Assembly (NCBI GenBank): GCA_027924585.1 | Contig: BSBM01000307.1 | Coordinates: 15,795,501-15,859,500 of the forward strand | DNA: 64,000 bases | Reading direction: 5' to 3' | Source of the DNA: Larix kaempferi | Lineage: Eukaryota; Streptophyta; Pinopsida; Pinales; Pinaceae | Shown here: in pieces, positions 1 to 12,604 of the stretch | How the letters are laid out: every line of letters starts with the position of its first letter | Numbering within the stretch: position 1 is the first letter of the stretch | The notes under the pieces: generated by a model | Told to the model about the DNA's origin: nothing | Databases searched by the model: none | What the model saw: only the letters and a program-made list of their open reading frames with translations | Position numbers and translations under genes: made by a program

Positions 1-379
1 TCGACTCTCCGATGGACTGTGCAAAGTTGTTGAGCTGAGGCACAAGTTACTCCCCTATGGATAGGGCAGAGTCGTGGAGCTAGTGCATGTTCTCCGATGG
101 ACTGGATTGAGCAGATGCACGAAGATTGATTTGTCGACACTTCTCGACGGACTGAGATTGCGTTGGAAGACCTTCCTTATGATATAGAGAGGTTAGAGAT
201 CACCGTGATGTACACATGATATCCAGATGTGTTTCAGTATGATGATACTGATGATACCTCCCTGGCTAAGAGGGAGTGTTAGAGTAGTAGCTGCGTGAGG
301 CATCACCTCATAGGTCGACCCAAGAAAGAATAAAATTAGAATACCGTGTCCGAAGAATACCTTCCTCATTGAGAGGGAG
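1..379 (+). mobile_element. 3' internal remnant of an LTR retrotransposon (probably Copia)
   Basis: No reading frame of note is present. Two purine-rich tracts are each followed by TGTT: one near 262-272, then 'gagagggag' at 371-379. The second lies directly before TGTTGGAA at 380. That is the arrangement of a polypurine tract next to a 3' LTR. The repeated 'ctccgatggact' phrases near the left edge suggest a degenerate untranslated region. The rest of the element would lie left of the window. Confidence 0.4.
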
Positions 380-1047
380 TGTTGGAAATAGTGCAACTTC
401 GGAAGTTATTCTTACTGTATTTCATCTTGTTACTGTACCTCCTATAGGATAAGATATCAATGTATTTGATCATGTAAAACCCTTGAAAGAATCATTGTAA
501 ACCTTGGGGTGAAATCATACAAAGAAAAGATTTATTAAATGTAATTTTTGTATTCCCCCAAGACAAGTCAGCCCAGTGAGTAAACTGCCCTAAAACAGTG
601 GGCAGTTTGCCCCAAACTGCTACACTCAGGTCGGCCCAGTTAGGGAAAGTTAAGTCGGCCCAGTTAGGGAAAGTTAGGTCGGCCCAGTAAGGGAAAAAGT
701 CACCTTTTGATGTGTATAGATAGAGAGTTCAACCTCTCATTTGGCCATTCACTCAAGCAAGTCCGCACTAGTCAAGAGGTTCACTATTGCAGCTAGGAAA
801 CTGATTTTTTGGGGTTCTCCACTATTGGAGAAGTTTCTCTCTTGTTTTTCTTGGGTTTGTGCTACTACTATTTGGATGTACATCGTTCTCTATTGGAAGG
901 TCTGAGCTCAGGGGAGACAAATAACTTTGTCTATGGTTGGGAGATGATTGTTCTTATCATCATGGTTAAACAAGCTCCACACTCATTTTGTTTCTATGCT
1001 TTGCCATTCTTTTAGTGATCCTAGTTATGCTGATATAAACATTAACA
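380..1047 (+). mobile_element. probable 3' LTR of a Copia-like element
   Basis: The segment starts TGTTGGAA straight after a polypurine tract and ends ATTAACA, giving TG...CA termini and a short terminal inverted repeat (TGTT/AACA). Inside it is a 24-bp unit beginning 'gtcggcccagt', present about three times between 630 and 700. The partner LTR is outside the window, so the target-site duplication cannot be checked. The 68-codon open frame at 809-1015 is most likely chance. Confidence 0.45.
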
Positions 1048-1190
1048 AGTCCTAGTACAAGTGCCCCTCTTTTAATGTGGTTCCTAAGAGCTTTTGCCTA
1101 TGACCCTAGTACCCACTACTAAGAGACACCTTAACTTTATTATATATTTTTTATAAGTGGTGACCCTTATTAATAGTTTCCTAACCTATT

Positions 1191-2340
1191 TGTTGGAAAC
1201 CCTAACTCAATGAAGAATTAGAAGGATCTTTCTAGAAGCCTCTAAGAGGCTATAAATACAACTCTAATTCTTCATTTGAATCATCATAAAGACATAATCT
1301 AGCTCTGATCTGCTTGAGGACTGTTGTAGGGTTTGTGGTACATATTTCAGGGGTGACATCAAGTTTCTCTGTTGTTGCTAAGGCATGTTTTCATGTACCT
1401 TCCACTTGTTGAAGCTTACTGCCTGATACATGATTGATTTAGCTACTTGTGTGGGCTGTCTACTGTCTTAAGGCTGTTGTCATGATCTGTTGGTAGGGCT
1501 ACCGTCCCTCTGTTTTAGGTTGTCATTGTTTGTTCACTACCTATTGAGGCTGCCGTCCTAGTTGTTGATCTTTGTGAGGGTACCGTGACCCTATGTGAGG
1601 TAGCCATAAACTTTCTGAGGCTTGTTGACAGTTGAACCTACCGTGACCTGCTATGAGCTGGCCGCAGCTTGTTGTGGACTGTTAAGTGTGGGTTGCAGTC
1701 TTTGGACTACCCACCAAACCTCACCGTGGACTGTTGCACTTGTTGGAAGGAGACCGAAGCCTCTAAAGGTTGTCTGCTACCTTAGTAAAGGTGGGTCGTG
1801 ACCTAACTAAGCCCATAGTGGGCTGCCTCTACCATATTTGAGGGGGGCGTGGCTTGTCTGCTTGATTTAGGGCTGCTTGTTGAATTTAGTGGAGGCCCCA
1901 ACCCCTGTGAACTGTTTTGTGATTAGCCTGTTGTATCTTGTGGAGGCTGCCAACTTCTTAGGGCTGTTTGTGAAGTTTGTAGACTTGTTGGATCAGATCT
2001 GTGGTGTAATTTGCAGACTTGTTGGGTCAGATCTGTGATGCTTAGGGTTGTTGTGTAAATTGCAGACTTATTAGGTCTGATCTATTGTGTTAAGGTCAGA
2101 TCTACTATGTTAAGGTGCGCTTGGTTCAGATCTGAAGTCTTAAGGTTGCCTATTGTTGATCTAGGGCTGTGGTCTTTTGTTGGCTGCCACATTCTTTGAT
2201 TTATGTCTGCCTGAGCCTATATTGTTGTGTACTTGTTAACTATCCTAAGTCCTTACTTATCTACAGCACATCATCTCTCTCTCTCAAGTTTGTACTAACC
2301 CTCAGGTAAGGGTCATGTTATCAGCTATTTTGTACAATAG
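1191..2340 (+). repeat. LTR-like segment with TATA box
   Basis: It starts TGTTGGAA at 1191. A plausible TATA box (TATAAATA) lies at 1251-1258, between two 10-bp inverted repeats ('tgaagaatta' at 1211-1220 and its complement near 1266-1275). The next kilobase has no usable reading frame and is full of recurring short phrases on the pattern 'ggctgttgt' and 'cagatctg', as in long plant LTRs. I could not fix the right end, so the end coordinate is approximate. Confidence 0.3.
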
Positions 2341-5300
2341 CTAAATTTCTTGTGAGCCGTCAGTTTATTGAACATGATTCATGTTCATCATCAGTGTTCA
2401 GAAGTTCAGAAGTCATTTTCAGGGCAATTTTGCCCCATTTGTAATAATTGTATGTTCATACCCCCATGGGGAAAATGTAAAAAGTTGGTCTAAATGAGGT
2501 CCTTTTATAAAAGACTCGGCTATCCATAGGTTTATCCATTTGGGGGATACTCTAGAGTGTTTTTTCCTTAGGAATTATGCGCTACTCATCGGTGGCGTAT
2601 AATCCCTGAGTTTTTCACTCAAACCTCCAAAGCTGGAGTATTTCCCATGGTGGTCAAAACCTAAGGTGGTTATTAGAGTCTTATGTCTAGGATTTTTTAC
2701 GTGTTAGCCATCTCGATTGAGTCGTATGAACATGCCCTAGGTCCCCTAGGAGTTTCTTTTAATTCCGAGAAAATTAATTTTTTCCATAAATTAGACCATT
2801 TTTTAATGGTTTAATTAAAAAATTTCAATAAGTGATAAAAACCTCATCCGGAGGCAGAATTGAGCATGGGGAGGCTCATTTTGACGCTCAGAGCATCCTC
2901 TTCACCTTGGCACCTTCATTCTTCAATTTCTGGACAGTTAAGTCACCCCAGGAGCAGTTTTGGCTAAAAATGCATCATTTTGGCATTTAATTGCTAAAAA
3001 TGATAAATTGCACTACAGGACAAAGTTGAAAAAGGACAAAATGATCAAATTAAAGTTTGGACAAGGTTAAAGTGATTTAAATGAGGATGTACGAATACAA
3101 TAGTGATAAATTCACATGTCATAAAAGTCAAAATGTTGATTTTTGGATTAAATCAAAGTGCTTCACGTGGACCTCCTCACGTGGGTGAATAATCCAAAAT
3201 CGTGAAGTATCTTTCACTATGGAGTGTGACCATGCTTCGAGTTAATAAGACACATGCAAACTTTTAAACATTGGTTAAAGCGTGAGGGTTCCAAAAGGGA
3301 AATGACGTGAGCATCCTCACGTGGGCATTCCACACATGCACAGGTTCACAAGTGTTTGGTGGGCGATCTCTTCAAGGTTAGGGCGTGGCTTCCTATGGGG
3401 ATGGTCTCCCCTCTCATGAGGTGGCAGCCACCAAACCAATCACCACCTACCATCTCGAGTTCTCTCCACCGATTGCCTCATCACACCTACCTTCTCACGC
3501 CATCCACTCCTTAATTCACTCCTCCTTGAGCTCTCGCCTTCCTAACCTAGCTCTCTCATGCCATTCGAATGGCTCTCTCTTTTTGTATAAATGTGAGTTC
3601 TTTGCTCTCATTCAACATGGATTCTTTGTTGTAGTGTTACTCTGAGAAAATTGTATCAAGCTTTTGCTTTGGATTTGTGAATAAAGTTTTTCGACTTTGG
3701 AGGTCTATGGGCTCTTGTTCATTGTGGTGAATTCTTCATGGTTGAGGTGATCTCTTTCCAAGCATTTCTCTTTTAATACTCGTATATGTTGTGATCAAAT
3801 GCTAGCTTTAGAAGTCTAATATCTTAGAATGTAAGATCTGTCATTGCGGTTGTCAACTTGACTTACTGTGCAAATGTTTATCAAAGTTATATGAATAGGA
3901 CATATTCGGTTGTACTAATATTGATAACGCTTTGATCTACTTAGCATACTAGTTGATTTTGATCTGGTTACTGTATTGAGTGTGTTGTGCTTTGTCAGGT
4001 TTCACCAATTGAAGAAGGGTGTGAGCTCGGTTGCTTCTATCCCAAGCTTCAACAATCATTCATTGATTTTAACACTTTGTGATTACAGGACTTATAAAGT
4101 TGTCATCTTTTATCACAAAAGGAAAGCCACGAGTAACTCTTGCTGGTGTTCCATCATACAAAACACTTTCTTCAAACTGGTTACTGGATTTAAAGGCTTC
4201 TCTTCTTCAAGCCCTCCATTTTCTCCTTGAGTTTTTTGCATTTGACTTGCTAGCCTTTTCTCCTCTATCCTAGTTTCGTCCTACTCTCTGCAAGCCTTCC
4301 TCTTTGCTCTCGTTTTCCCTTTGCATTTGCTGCTCACTATCCCATCTCCTCGCTGCCCCATTTCAGTCTGTTCACTCCCCCTAAAAATCAGTCCGCTTAC
4401 CTTACTGTTTGGTTGCCCTCATTCTTCTCCTTCTTGTCTCCTCTCGTCCATCTTCACAGTCTGCCCTAAAACACATAAAAAACAAATCATAAACTTGTAG
4501 TGTTAGAGCTAGTTTTCATAACTGTAGAACTTGCATTGTTTTAGTGTAGATCTCTTTTAGGAGGTAGAATTTCATTTTAGTATCTTCATAGACCTTGCAT
4601 TTAGTTCATTTTCAGCTTGCATATGCATTCTAAATCTCTCTCTTTCCTAGCATTTTTAGCATAGATTTGTTTGCTGGTCCGTTTTCATTTTTTAAATAAA
4701 TTCGAAGTTGAATCTCATACAATATTTCATCTTTAGATCTCATTTTGCAAACTTAGACTTGGCTAGTTTCAAAATTTATTTTGTTTTGTCTAACGCTAAA
4801 GAGTGCCTTGTTTAGCCAATTTGAACTTGTGTAGGTGTTTCAAAGAAGAAGAAAGTCAAGGAACTTTGACAAACAAGGAGGTCTTGACCCAAAGAAAGCA
4901 TCAAGCAAACCATAAGGATGATCCAAAACAAGAGAACCACATTCTCCTTTTGTAAAAGCTCCTAAGAGCTTTATATTGTCTTTCATAGTTATCTTATTTT
5001 TCATAAAAGACCTTACAAGGGTTAAATTCCCAAGGCACTTGTAAATTGATTAATAAAAAGGATAGGTGGGATAAGGCCTCCCACACTTTGTTTCTCCTTC
5101 CCCATTTGGGGAAGACTGTTTCATGCATGCTTTAGTCAGATTTATTTCAAGTTTTTTAGATTAAAGTTTATTTCTTAGATTTACTCTCTTCCAAGTTTTG
5201 ACTTGAGTTAGCAACCTTGGGATTTCATCCCGAGGGCCACATTATTTTGTGGTAGCTTCTCTATCCCCATTAGACTCCTTGTCGAAGTTCATCTAGCTAG

Positions 5301-6318
5301 AAGGTCTCAAGGACTGGTGGTTCTAGTGGTCACCCTGTTCGGAGGTTGATCCCACCTTGTTGTTTATTTCTTAGTTGGTTGTTAATTTTGGCCTTAGAAA
5401 GTGTGCACTTGTTACTTTCTTTCATTACTTGTTTTACTTCAGAAAGTGTGCTTTTTCTTTACATAAGCTGCTTCTATTCTAATAAAGAACAAAGCCTCTT
5501 GAACTTGAAATAACCCAAGTCAAGAGCACTCTCTGTCGGAGAGCATAGTAAAATTACATTTTTCCCTGCATTAGGCATATAGAATAGCTAAGTCTCTTGA
5601 ACCTTGTCATAAGACAAAGTCAAGAGCGCTCTCTATCGGAGGGTTGAATATTGTGCTTTAATAATAAAAATTTCCAACTCACACCCCCGTAATAATTTAT
5701 CTTGGTTGTTATCCGACACCCGTATGCTCTGCCAACCTGAAAGGATTGAGCTAGTACTCAGAAAGGTGTTGGATTTGATAATATTCGATAACATAATAAG
5801 ATTTTCACCCCCACAACCAACGAACCGACGTTGCCTTTTCGAGACATACTCAGGTAGTGGGCAAAGTTCCTAAACCTGGTGGGGCCGAAAATTACCGTTG
5901 TCTAGACATTAGAGTGGTTAATTCTTTAGACACCTACTCTTTGAAATCTGAGTGGTCCGTCTTACCATCAAAAGGGGAAGCCACTGAAAGTATACCTTTC
6001 CGGTCTTTTAATTTACCTTGTTGTTCTTAGCCTAATAATCAAGACCATTAAAACTTTAAATTTACTAAGATAATCTGCACAACGATCTCACGAACAGCTA
6101 CTATTGAGACTTACATTTCAGCATCCCCAAGCACTATACAATTTTTTGACTCCATAGGGCACTGGTCTAATTGTTACATTTTCATATATTCATATTGTTG
6201 GGCCATTTGTCCATTTAAGTCATTTATCTGTGGATCCTATCTCATTTTCGCAAGTCTTCGATATACTGCTGATCTTGTAAACTTGTATCGCAACATGGAT
6301 TGCATTTTACTTTGTGTT
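2341..6318. other. unassigned repeat-like DNA, no gene seen
   Basis: Short open frames here (for example 3385-3645 and 3976-4273) show no recognisable domain and have skewed, low-complexity composition. Between about 5410 and 5660 a phrase of roughly 60 bp ending in 'caagagc.ctctct.tcggag' occurs twice, which suggests decayed LTR DNA. I see no PBS, no paired LTRs and no coding motif. Confidence 0.3.
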
Positions 6319-6675
6319 TTATCTAAAATAAATTTGTGATCTTTTCATCTTTAAAACTCCTGAACAACACCCATCCGCATCACCATACACTAGAAACATT
6401 AAAACACATTGAGCCATAGTAAACTCTTTGTAGGGACTACCCCCCTTGGCTTCGTTAGGAGTTAAGCCTAAAAGGAGGAGCTGGGATTCAGGTGACAGTA
6501 CCTGGCTCATTGGTTGCCCCCAAGGCCACACTTTCGCCACTTGTAGTGAGGGAACAGCTTTCGAAAGATTTCTACTGCTGGTGTGCATCTCGGCACAGTC
6601 TAATTGTTTGACTTGCCTCTGAGAAGCACAGTCTATTCTGAAAGTTAAATGTCTGGATACAAAGGAAGGTCTCAA
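6319..6675 (-). other. unrecognised 118-codon open frame
   Basis: This minus-strand frame is longer than most chance frames in this AT-rich window and is locally GC-richer. It matches no family I recognise. It contains a possible splice donor (CAG then GTACTG) after a Met-Ser-Gln triplet near 6500. It lies downstream, in transcription order, of the HAC-like exon at 7.7-7.96 kb. However, it does not look like the next HAC exon, which in the family carries a conserved KIX-like helical segment. It may be chance or repeat-derived. Confidence 0.15.
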
Positions 6676-6774
6676 CTGTTGAATATCAGACTTGTTTCTT
6701 TTATTCTGAGTTAGATATGTTACTGCTGTTATAATTTAGTTATACTAATGCTGTTGATTACATGTTACTGAAGG

Positions 6775-6820
6775 TTTCAACTTTAACACAGGGATCTCCT
6801 TGGGAGTGTTAAAGTTGAAA
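6775..6820. repeat. 15-bp perfect inverted repeat (hairpin)
   Basis: Arms 6775-6789 and 6806-6820 ('tttcaactttaacac' and its exact complement) are separated by a 16-nt loop. The arms are too short for a plant microRNA precursor. It could be a cruciform or a remnant of a small inverted-repeat element. Confidence 0.6.
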
Positions 6821-7733
6821 GAGATGAAAATTATGTTTTAATTTTATCTTGCTTTGTTACAGCTGTACTATTCTGCTTCCAGTAGTAGTCTAGAAGTTTA
6901 TTTTTTTGCATTAAAGTATAAAGAATTTTTAATTTTCTACTTCAAACCCTAACCTAACCCTAAATTTAACAGTTTTGGCTCTCACACAAAACAAGGAAAG
7001 CATACAAGAAAGTTCCCGACTGTAAATTGTACCATACACGCTTTGGTCCATGAAACTCAGTAAACCACAATCATTTATTGGCTAAGTTGTATGAAACGTA
7101 GAAATGTGTACAAGTTTCAGAAACAGGAATGCTTGGAAACGTGACCCCCCTAAAATGGGTACGTCAGGTTAAACGCAGTATATATATTTATATATAAATA
7201 CAGTTTTTTTTAATAACACATCATCTCACAATAAAATAATAATGAGAGGTTAATTTGTAGGTAGGTTTACAAACGATGTAGAGGTTAATTTGTTTTCATT
7301 TTCCATAAACTGGGATTTTTTAGATCTTTTATGGGTTCCAAGCTGCTCATGGGCCAATGGATGTTTCCCAGAAGTTTCCGAAAAGTTTTCAAGTTTCCAT
7401 GAGTTGCCAGTACGTGGGCATTTTATGAGTTTCATGCAACATAGTTTATTGGATACAGGCAAACATTATTCAACCAAGCACACTATTAAATAAAATGTCA
7501 TAATAAAGTACTGGGTTTTGCAGTAGCTACTAGCAGCTGTGGTGCATGACTACAACTGCTTGATGGTTAACCAAATTCTCTACATGAAACACAAATGCTT
7601 TTCTTGGCTCAAACACTCGGAACTTTTATAAACCAAAAAAAATTACATAAAAAGGGCAAACTTTAACTTTATAATAGAACTTGGATATTGCTGCTGTAAA
7701 GAATCAGGATTATAAGGCCTTTTCAAAACTTAC

Positions 7734-7963
7734 ATCTTCTCTGTGATAAATTGCCGCAGTTGATATATATCAGTGTCCGTATGCCATGACCTTTGTGTAC
7801 CTCCCAGATATGATGCTTGTGAAGATAAACTGCTCCCATTTTGTTGTGCCAAATCAGCCAGCTGTCCTCCAGCTTCACCAAACACCTGACCTGGAATCTG
7901 TACTCGACCCGGCATCTTGTCTCACTGCGTTTTGGCACCAAGAGTACTTTTTCACACTAAATC
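7734..7963 (-). CDS. first coding exon of a HAC/CBP-type histone acetyltransferase (partial gene)
   Basis: The ATG at 7915-7913 opens 60 full codons that resemble the N terminus of plant p300/CBP-family acetyltransferases (HAC). They begin with Met-Pro-Gly-Arg, followed by repeated Gly-Gln-Val, a Gln-Gln-Asn-Gly-Ser-Ser motif, and an acidic/aromatic stretch leading into Arg-Gln-Phe-Ile-Thr-Glu-Lys. The family continues from there into a KIX-like helical region. An in-frame TGA lies four codons upstream, which supports this start. The exon ends at 7734 in a consensus donor (GTAAGT, 7733-7728). A good acceptor (TTTTTGTTCAG) precedes it at about 7964. In the family the protein is a nuclear transcriptional co-activator. 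The later exons, including the catalytic domain, were not found, so this is either the start of a gene with very long introns or a dispersed exon copy. Confidence 0.55.
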
Positions 7964-8089
7964 CTGAACAAAAAGCACTCTGCCAGCTACTTCTCTATTA
8001 CTTATCTGACATAACAACTGGTACAGGAAACACATTTATCACACCCAGAGAAGTAATCTGATATAATACCCAGACAAAAATGCTCTCAT

Positions 8090-8560
8090 CTTCGACTAAT
8101 TGTCATATTAACTGTGTCGTCATCATCGCACAATTCAATACCCAAATCACTACTCATCTCTAACAGCCTGATTCTATGAAGCATTCCAAAAAAATGAAAT
8201 TGAAAAACCATGATTGATGTCACTATAGCATACACCGATATTGAAGATTTCAAACCCTTCTTCAAACATTCAAAACTAAAAGCCACCTATTTATTTCAAA
8301 TTATCAAATTCTGCCACTGCATGAACTTCAAACTAAAGCTGTCCATTGATCAAAATTATCACCTGGAAAAAATGAGCAGGTAGCTAAGACACAAAATCTC
8401 AGAATCATTTCTGTTGAAAACACAAAAGATGCCCTGATACCTGGATGTAAAGCTGAAGAACCTAAACAATGGTCACAACTGCAAGTCATATGAATTTATT
8501 CACTAACACATATAGCCATATATTTTCAAATTAACATAGAATGAAATCCTCAGTAAGGGG
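8090..8560. other. AT-rich non-coding stretch
   Basis: No recognisable coding, LTR or RNA feature is present. If the HAC model is right, this is part of the intron between its untranslated exon and first coding exon. Confidence 0.4.
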
Positions 8561-8569
8561 TACACCGTT

Positions 8570-9250
8570 TTGAATTTTAGTAAGTTTGCAATTAAGAAGC
8601 ATCACGAAGACAATTATCACAAGGAAGGGGATTCACAAAGCACATAGGTACCTCTAAGCAATTATAGTACCAAAGTGAGAAAGGATGTTCTCATGTCAAC
8701 AGCGAGAGTGGGACTTGCACCTCAAAGCCAGAGACAATTAAATTCTCAACAAAGGGTACACCATTTAAATTTTATTGAATTTGAAATTAAGAGGGAATGA
8801 CATAGATAATTATCACAAGGAAGGGGACCCACAAAGCACACAGGCACCTCTAAGCAATGATAGTACCAAAGTGAGGGAGGATGCTGTCCAGACAACTGGA
8901 GTGGGACTTCTTTTTTTTAAAAGCCAATGACATGAACCAGAAGTATTATGCGCCAGTTAAATGATATTTTATGGCCAGAATTACACAATCCACTCAATCA
9001 TTACATAGTCAATTCATAGGGGCTCAACAAGAGCATCATGTCACTTACAAGAATTGAACATGGGTGGGGAGGGTAACAATCATTCCTCCCAACCACCCAA
9101 GCTATACATCCAATGGACAGTCAACTGGAGTGGGACTTGCAACTCAAAGCCAAAGACAATTATCACAAGGAAGGGTGCCACAAAGCGCACAGGCAACTCC
9201 AAACAATGACAATACCAAAGTGAGGGAGGATGTTGTAATGTTTGCACCTC
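8570..9250 (+). repeat. three imperfect copies of a ~200-bp tandem unit
   Basis: A block starting 'attatcacaaggaagg' and running through 'caccta..aagcaat.atagtaccaaagtgag' occurs near 8611, 8810 and 9156. The first two copies are about 200 bp apart. The third follows a gap that holds a SINE-like segment. The copies differ by scattered substitutions, so the array is old. The 78-codon frame at 9064-9300 is a by-product of the third copy. Confidence 0.6.
8995..9115 (-). repeat. SINE-like tRNA-related segment
   Basis: Read on the minus strand, this has a possible A-box-like stretch ('tagcttgggtggt') and, about 40 nt on, 'atgttcaattc', which resembles a B box. The same organisation, including 'cctccccacYcaggttcaa' and a flanking 'ttacatagtcaa', recurs at about 49020-49135. 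This suggests a dispersed tRNA-derived SINE family. No target duplication or poly(A) end could be defined for this copy. Confidence 0.35.
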
Positions 9251-9299
9251 AAAGCCAAATTCCTGAGAGGCAAACTTTTAATGCATGTAACATTTCATA

Positions 9300-10000
9300 G
9301 ACCACCCTTGTCTCACAATTATCGCCAATGTGGAATTTATTGATGATGATGGTTAACGTCCACTGAGACCAATTTTGGTCTATCAGACCTTAAGAGTAAA
9401 GAAAGGAATTATTTGGATTCCCGTAAAATTATTCCTATGCTCAAAGAGCTTAGAAAGAAGGTTAGGAAGGTTGGTATGGTGGCAAAGATTATGAAACTGC
9501 AATCTAATGTGGATTGTGGGTGTATGCAGGGCACTCTAAAAGAAGGTGACTTTCATCCTCAACATTCCTAGTCTCACAGCAATGGCAACTCCTTTCCACC
9601 CATGGTGTTTTAGGAGTTGTCCATCATCCTGTTTCAGTATGAAGATCATGACAGTTTGCTCTAATCTTGGTTATATTGATTTTCTTCAACGAATTAATTA
9701 AAACAGATAAGATAATTTTGATCTTCCAAATTGGGATTAATGAACTCCTTATAGTATCTTAATTTTTTTTAGCCTTTAAATCTTTCTCATCCCACATTTT
9801 TGCTTTAAACTTAGATATAATAATATTTTTTAATGTTATTGATATTACATCCACACTCTCGGAAAACAAAAAAGAAAAAAACAACCCAAGCATCCATCAC
9901 CTCTACGATAGATGGTGATATGCAACCAGTGCAGGGATTTGATGGGCAATTTGCATGAGGCAATTTGACCATCAAATACGGTTACAATTTTTTTAAGACC
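9300..10000. other. no feature recognised
   Basis: An AT-rich stretch without open frames of interest and without terminal-repeat signatures. Confidence 0.3.
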
Positions 10001-10010
10001 ATCACATATG

Positions 10011-10106
10011 TTGATTAAAATTGTTGATACGAGTGATACAATGGCCAAGTCTCGGATGTTCATTAAAAGTGTCGATGCCGGTGATACAATGGCCAAAACC
10101 GTCAAA
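10011..10106 (+). repeat. two 48-bp tandem copies
   Basis: The phrase 'gtgatacaatggccaa' occurs twice, 48 bp apart, each time preceded by a version of 'attaaaa.tgt.gat'. The unit length is a multiple of three, so a short open frame runs through both copies. No protein family is recognised. Confidence 0.5.
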
Positions 10107-11077
10107 TTTGACAGACTGCTCTGGTTTCAAATTTCTACGCAACAACAGCTTACAACGGCAAACCTAGACATCTATGACCTGGAACAAAAGCATAAATACT
10201 CTAGTATTACTGAGAACTAAGTGTTGCAACTCTATGTTACCAGAAACTGGTGTCAACCCACTCATCTGCACTGATTAGAAATGTACTTATGTAAGGTCAA
10301 AACGAAATGGTAACGGGTATGAGAAACGGATTTCCTGGTCAGGTTTCCGGCAAATGTAGACTAGATTACACAAATATTATTTCTGAGAACCAAGTGTTGC
10401 AACTTATTTTCCAAGAGATCAATTTCGGTTGAGCATACAAACATAGAGTTCACTTACATACCAAAGAAGCAGTTGTGTATTCAAATCCAGAGGGTCATTT
10501 CCACTCAAAACAAACAACGCTAGAGCCCAAAATTGGTACTCAGGTAAAACCTTTCAGGACCTTACCTTCTAACAAAGGGTGAATCCCACACGGTCGATCT
10601 AGTAAGGTACTGATTCTAATGTAGAAGCAAAACGGCTATCTACAGTTTACATTCCAAGTGGGCATAAACCAATAAGATCCTGATCAACCCTTCTACTGCA
10701 TACATAGGGCATGTGTACAGTTTGCATAAAAAGTGGACATATCTGGCAACGGACAACCTGGGCATCTATCATTTCTGCCACAACTGGAAGTACCCTAATC
10801 CGTGGTCACCATTTCAAATCCTAGAGCTAATTTTACTTGCACCACAACAGGGTAAAACACCGAGCTGACGGACGATAATTACACATTGGAGACCGAAATT
10901 CATGCCCATTGGCCCAACCCAACATCCGATCTAAGAAGAAAAGAATCCCAAAATGAAAAGAATAAAAAATTGGGGCAAAACATAGGGAATTCAAGGGTCA
11001 TTGAAATACGCACAATTACCCCATCAAACAAAGTACACCCAGAAGGATTAAAAGAACAGTAAAAAAAAACACCTTAC
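10107..11077. other. probable intron or spacer
   Basis: No coding or repeat signature was recognised. In the proposed HAC-like gene model this is part of the first intron. Confidence 0.3.
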
Positions 11078-11300
11078 CTGCGGTCGACACAGATACCCCC
11101 GATAATTCGAGTTGCAGATTTCGAACCCCGCCCAACTACAAGCAGGCAATTTTGCGAAATGGGTCGCGCTGTTAACTCCAACAGAACACGCAAACGAGTC
11201 AACGACACCAGTCCTTGAGAAAGTGGTCACGGACAAATCTGGTTACGGTTTTTGGAAGAAGAAGTATTTTTGGAAGAAGTCGGTACGACCCTGAAATTTT
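11078..11300 (-). other. possible 5' untranslated exon of the HAC-like gene
   Basis: On the minus strand a GC-richer segment ends in a strong splice donor (GACCGCAG then GTAAGG, boundary at 11078). It lies about 3.1 kb upstream of the acceptor before the HAC-like coding exon. An untranslated first exon in this position would fit plant HAC genes. The transcription start is not visible, so the right end is approximate. The link to the coding exon is inference only. The short plus-strand frame across it is not evidence of coding. Confidence 0.35.
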
Positions 11301-12604
11301 TTAGTGATGATAATTGACGAGCAGTAGAGGCTTATGCTCGTCCTTACGGATAGTATTTATTCCAATGTCACATCAAACAAAGTTCCTCTGCCATATTATG
11401 ATTCCCTTCTTGGTTTCCACGGAGAAATTGCCCCCTATCAGTTATTCCAGGAAAGAAAACTCCTCCATATCAGTTTCACTCAAGGGTAAGGTACCAGTGT
11501 GTTGCACCCTTTCTTCCGGGCTTCAAATGGACACATGGACAAGTCGATGTGGTGTCTGGCAACGGTCATGTGGCTTTCCTCAGTTTGTTAAGGTGATCGA
11601 GCCTTTAAATATGCGTTTTGTTCCTCTAATGGTTTTAAGACTTACACAAAACTTGTCGACCATAGAATTCATTTTCTCTTGATTAAGGAATTTAGTTAAA
11701 TACTTGGCAAATAAACTTAATGCCTTGATCAATTAATTCAATCAAATCACCATTTATTTAATTCAAACTAAGCATTGATAGGATCCCTCTTTCTCCTCTA
11801 CTCAATAGAATCCACTTGTTGACTCTTTAACAAAAACAACAACATATGCCACAAGAACATTAATTACTTAGATTTGTATCGCATGTTCATTAGTTTATAG
11901 AAATTGCATGCATAGTTATGAGAATCAACGGAAACAAATTTGTTGACTTAAACAATCATTTCACATACAAGACATAATTATTAATATCGATTCCCCTGGA
12001 TGCGGGTGTCACTCAAACCTTGTACATAGGTGGATGTGTTGAGCGCACACCTCGCAACAACATGCAGCACAAACTCCCAATACAGAGTGATGTCATGAGC
12101 GCTCATTGTGAAGTAAATGCGGTGGAGGTTGGTGAGGTGGGGAATGACGCTGGAGTTATTACGCCAGGGTGGGCGAGCATGGAACAGGACAGGAATGTCT
12201 CATCGAATTAATCCCGCAAACCGGACTATGACACTCCCTCGTGTGACATCCCTTGGCTCCTTCCCCGAGCGAGGTGTTATGGCGAATAGGATCGACACCA
12301 TCCTCATTTGCAATTGCAACCGGGTTAGGGAAGCTGGTCGCTCTGCTCAGCAGTTTCCAATTCTGGTGGTGGAAAGTTTCAAAATGTCGAGACCGTGTGG
12401 CACCTGCATAAGAGGTGTTGGCCATGGCGCCTGCCGTGGAGCTGACAAACCGGGTAAAGAGAAAGTGGTCATAAGCGGGTATGCAGATAATGTCTCTGGT
12501 CCAGTCCGTTGCCTGATTGACGACTGGGAATCCAGCAGAGTTGCGGAGATTCTGGCTTCTGGCAGCCATGGAAACTAGATAAACTACTACTTGTTTGTCA
12601 AAAT

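Noticed and set aside
6945-6965. 'accctaacctaaccctaaa' resembling plant telomere repeat
   Set aside because: Only about two imperfect units. Too short to call an interstitial telomere.
12117-12578. 153-codon plus-strand frame and overlapping 136-codon minus-strand frame
   Set aside because: Both are open because the stretch is GC-richer. Neither shows a domain and they cannot both be coding. Kept only as part of the retroposon.
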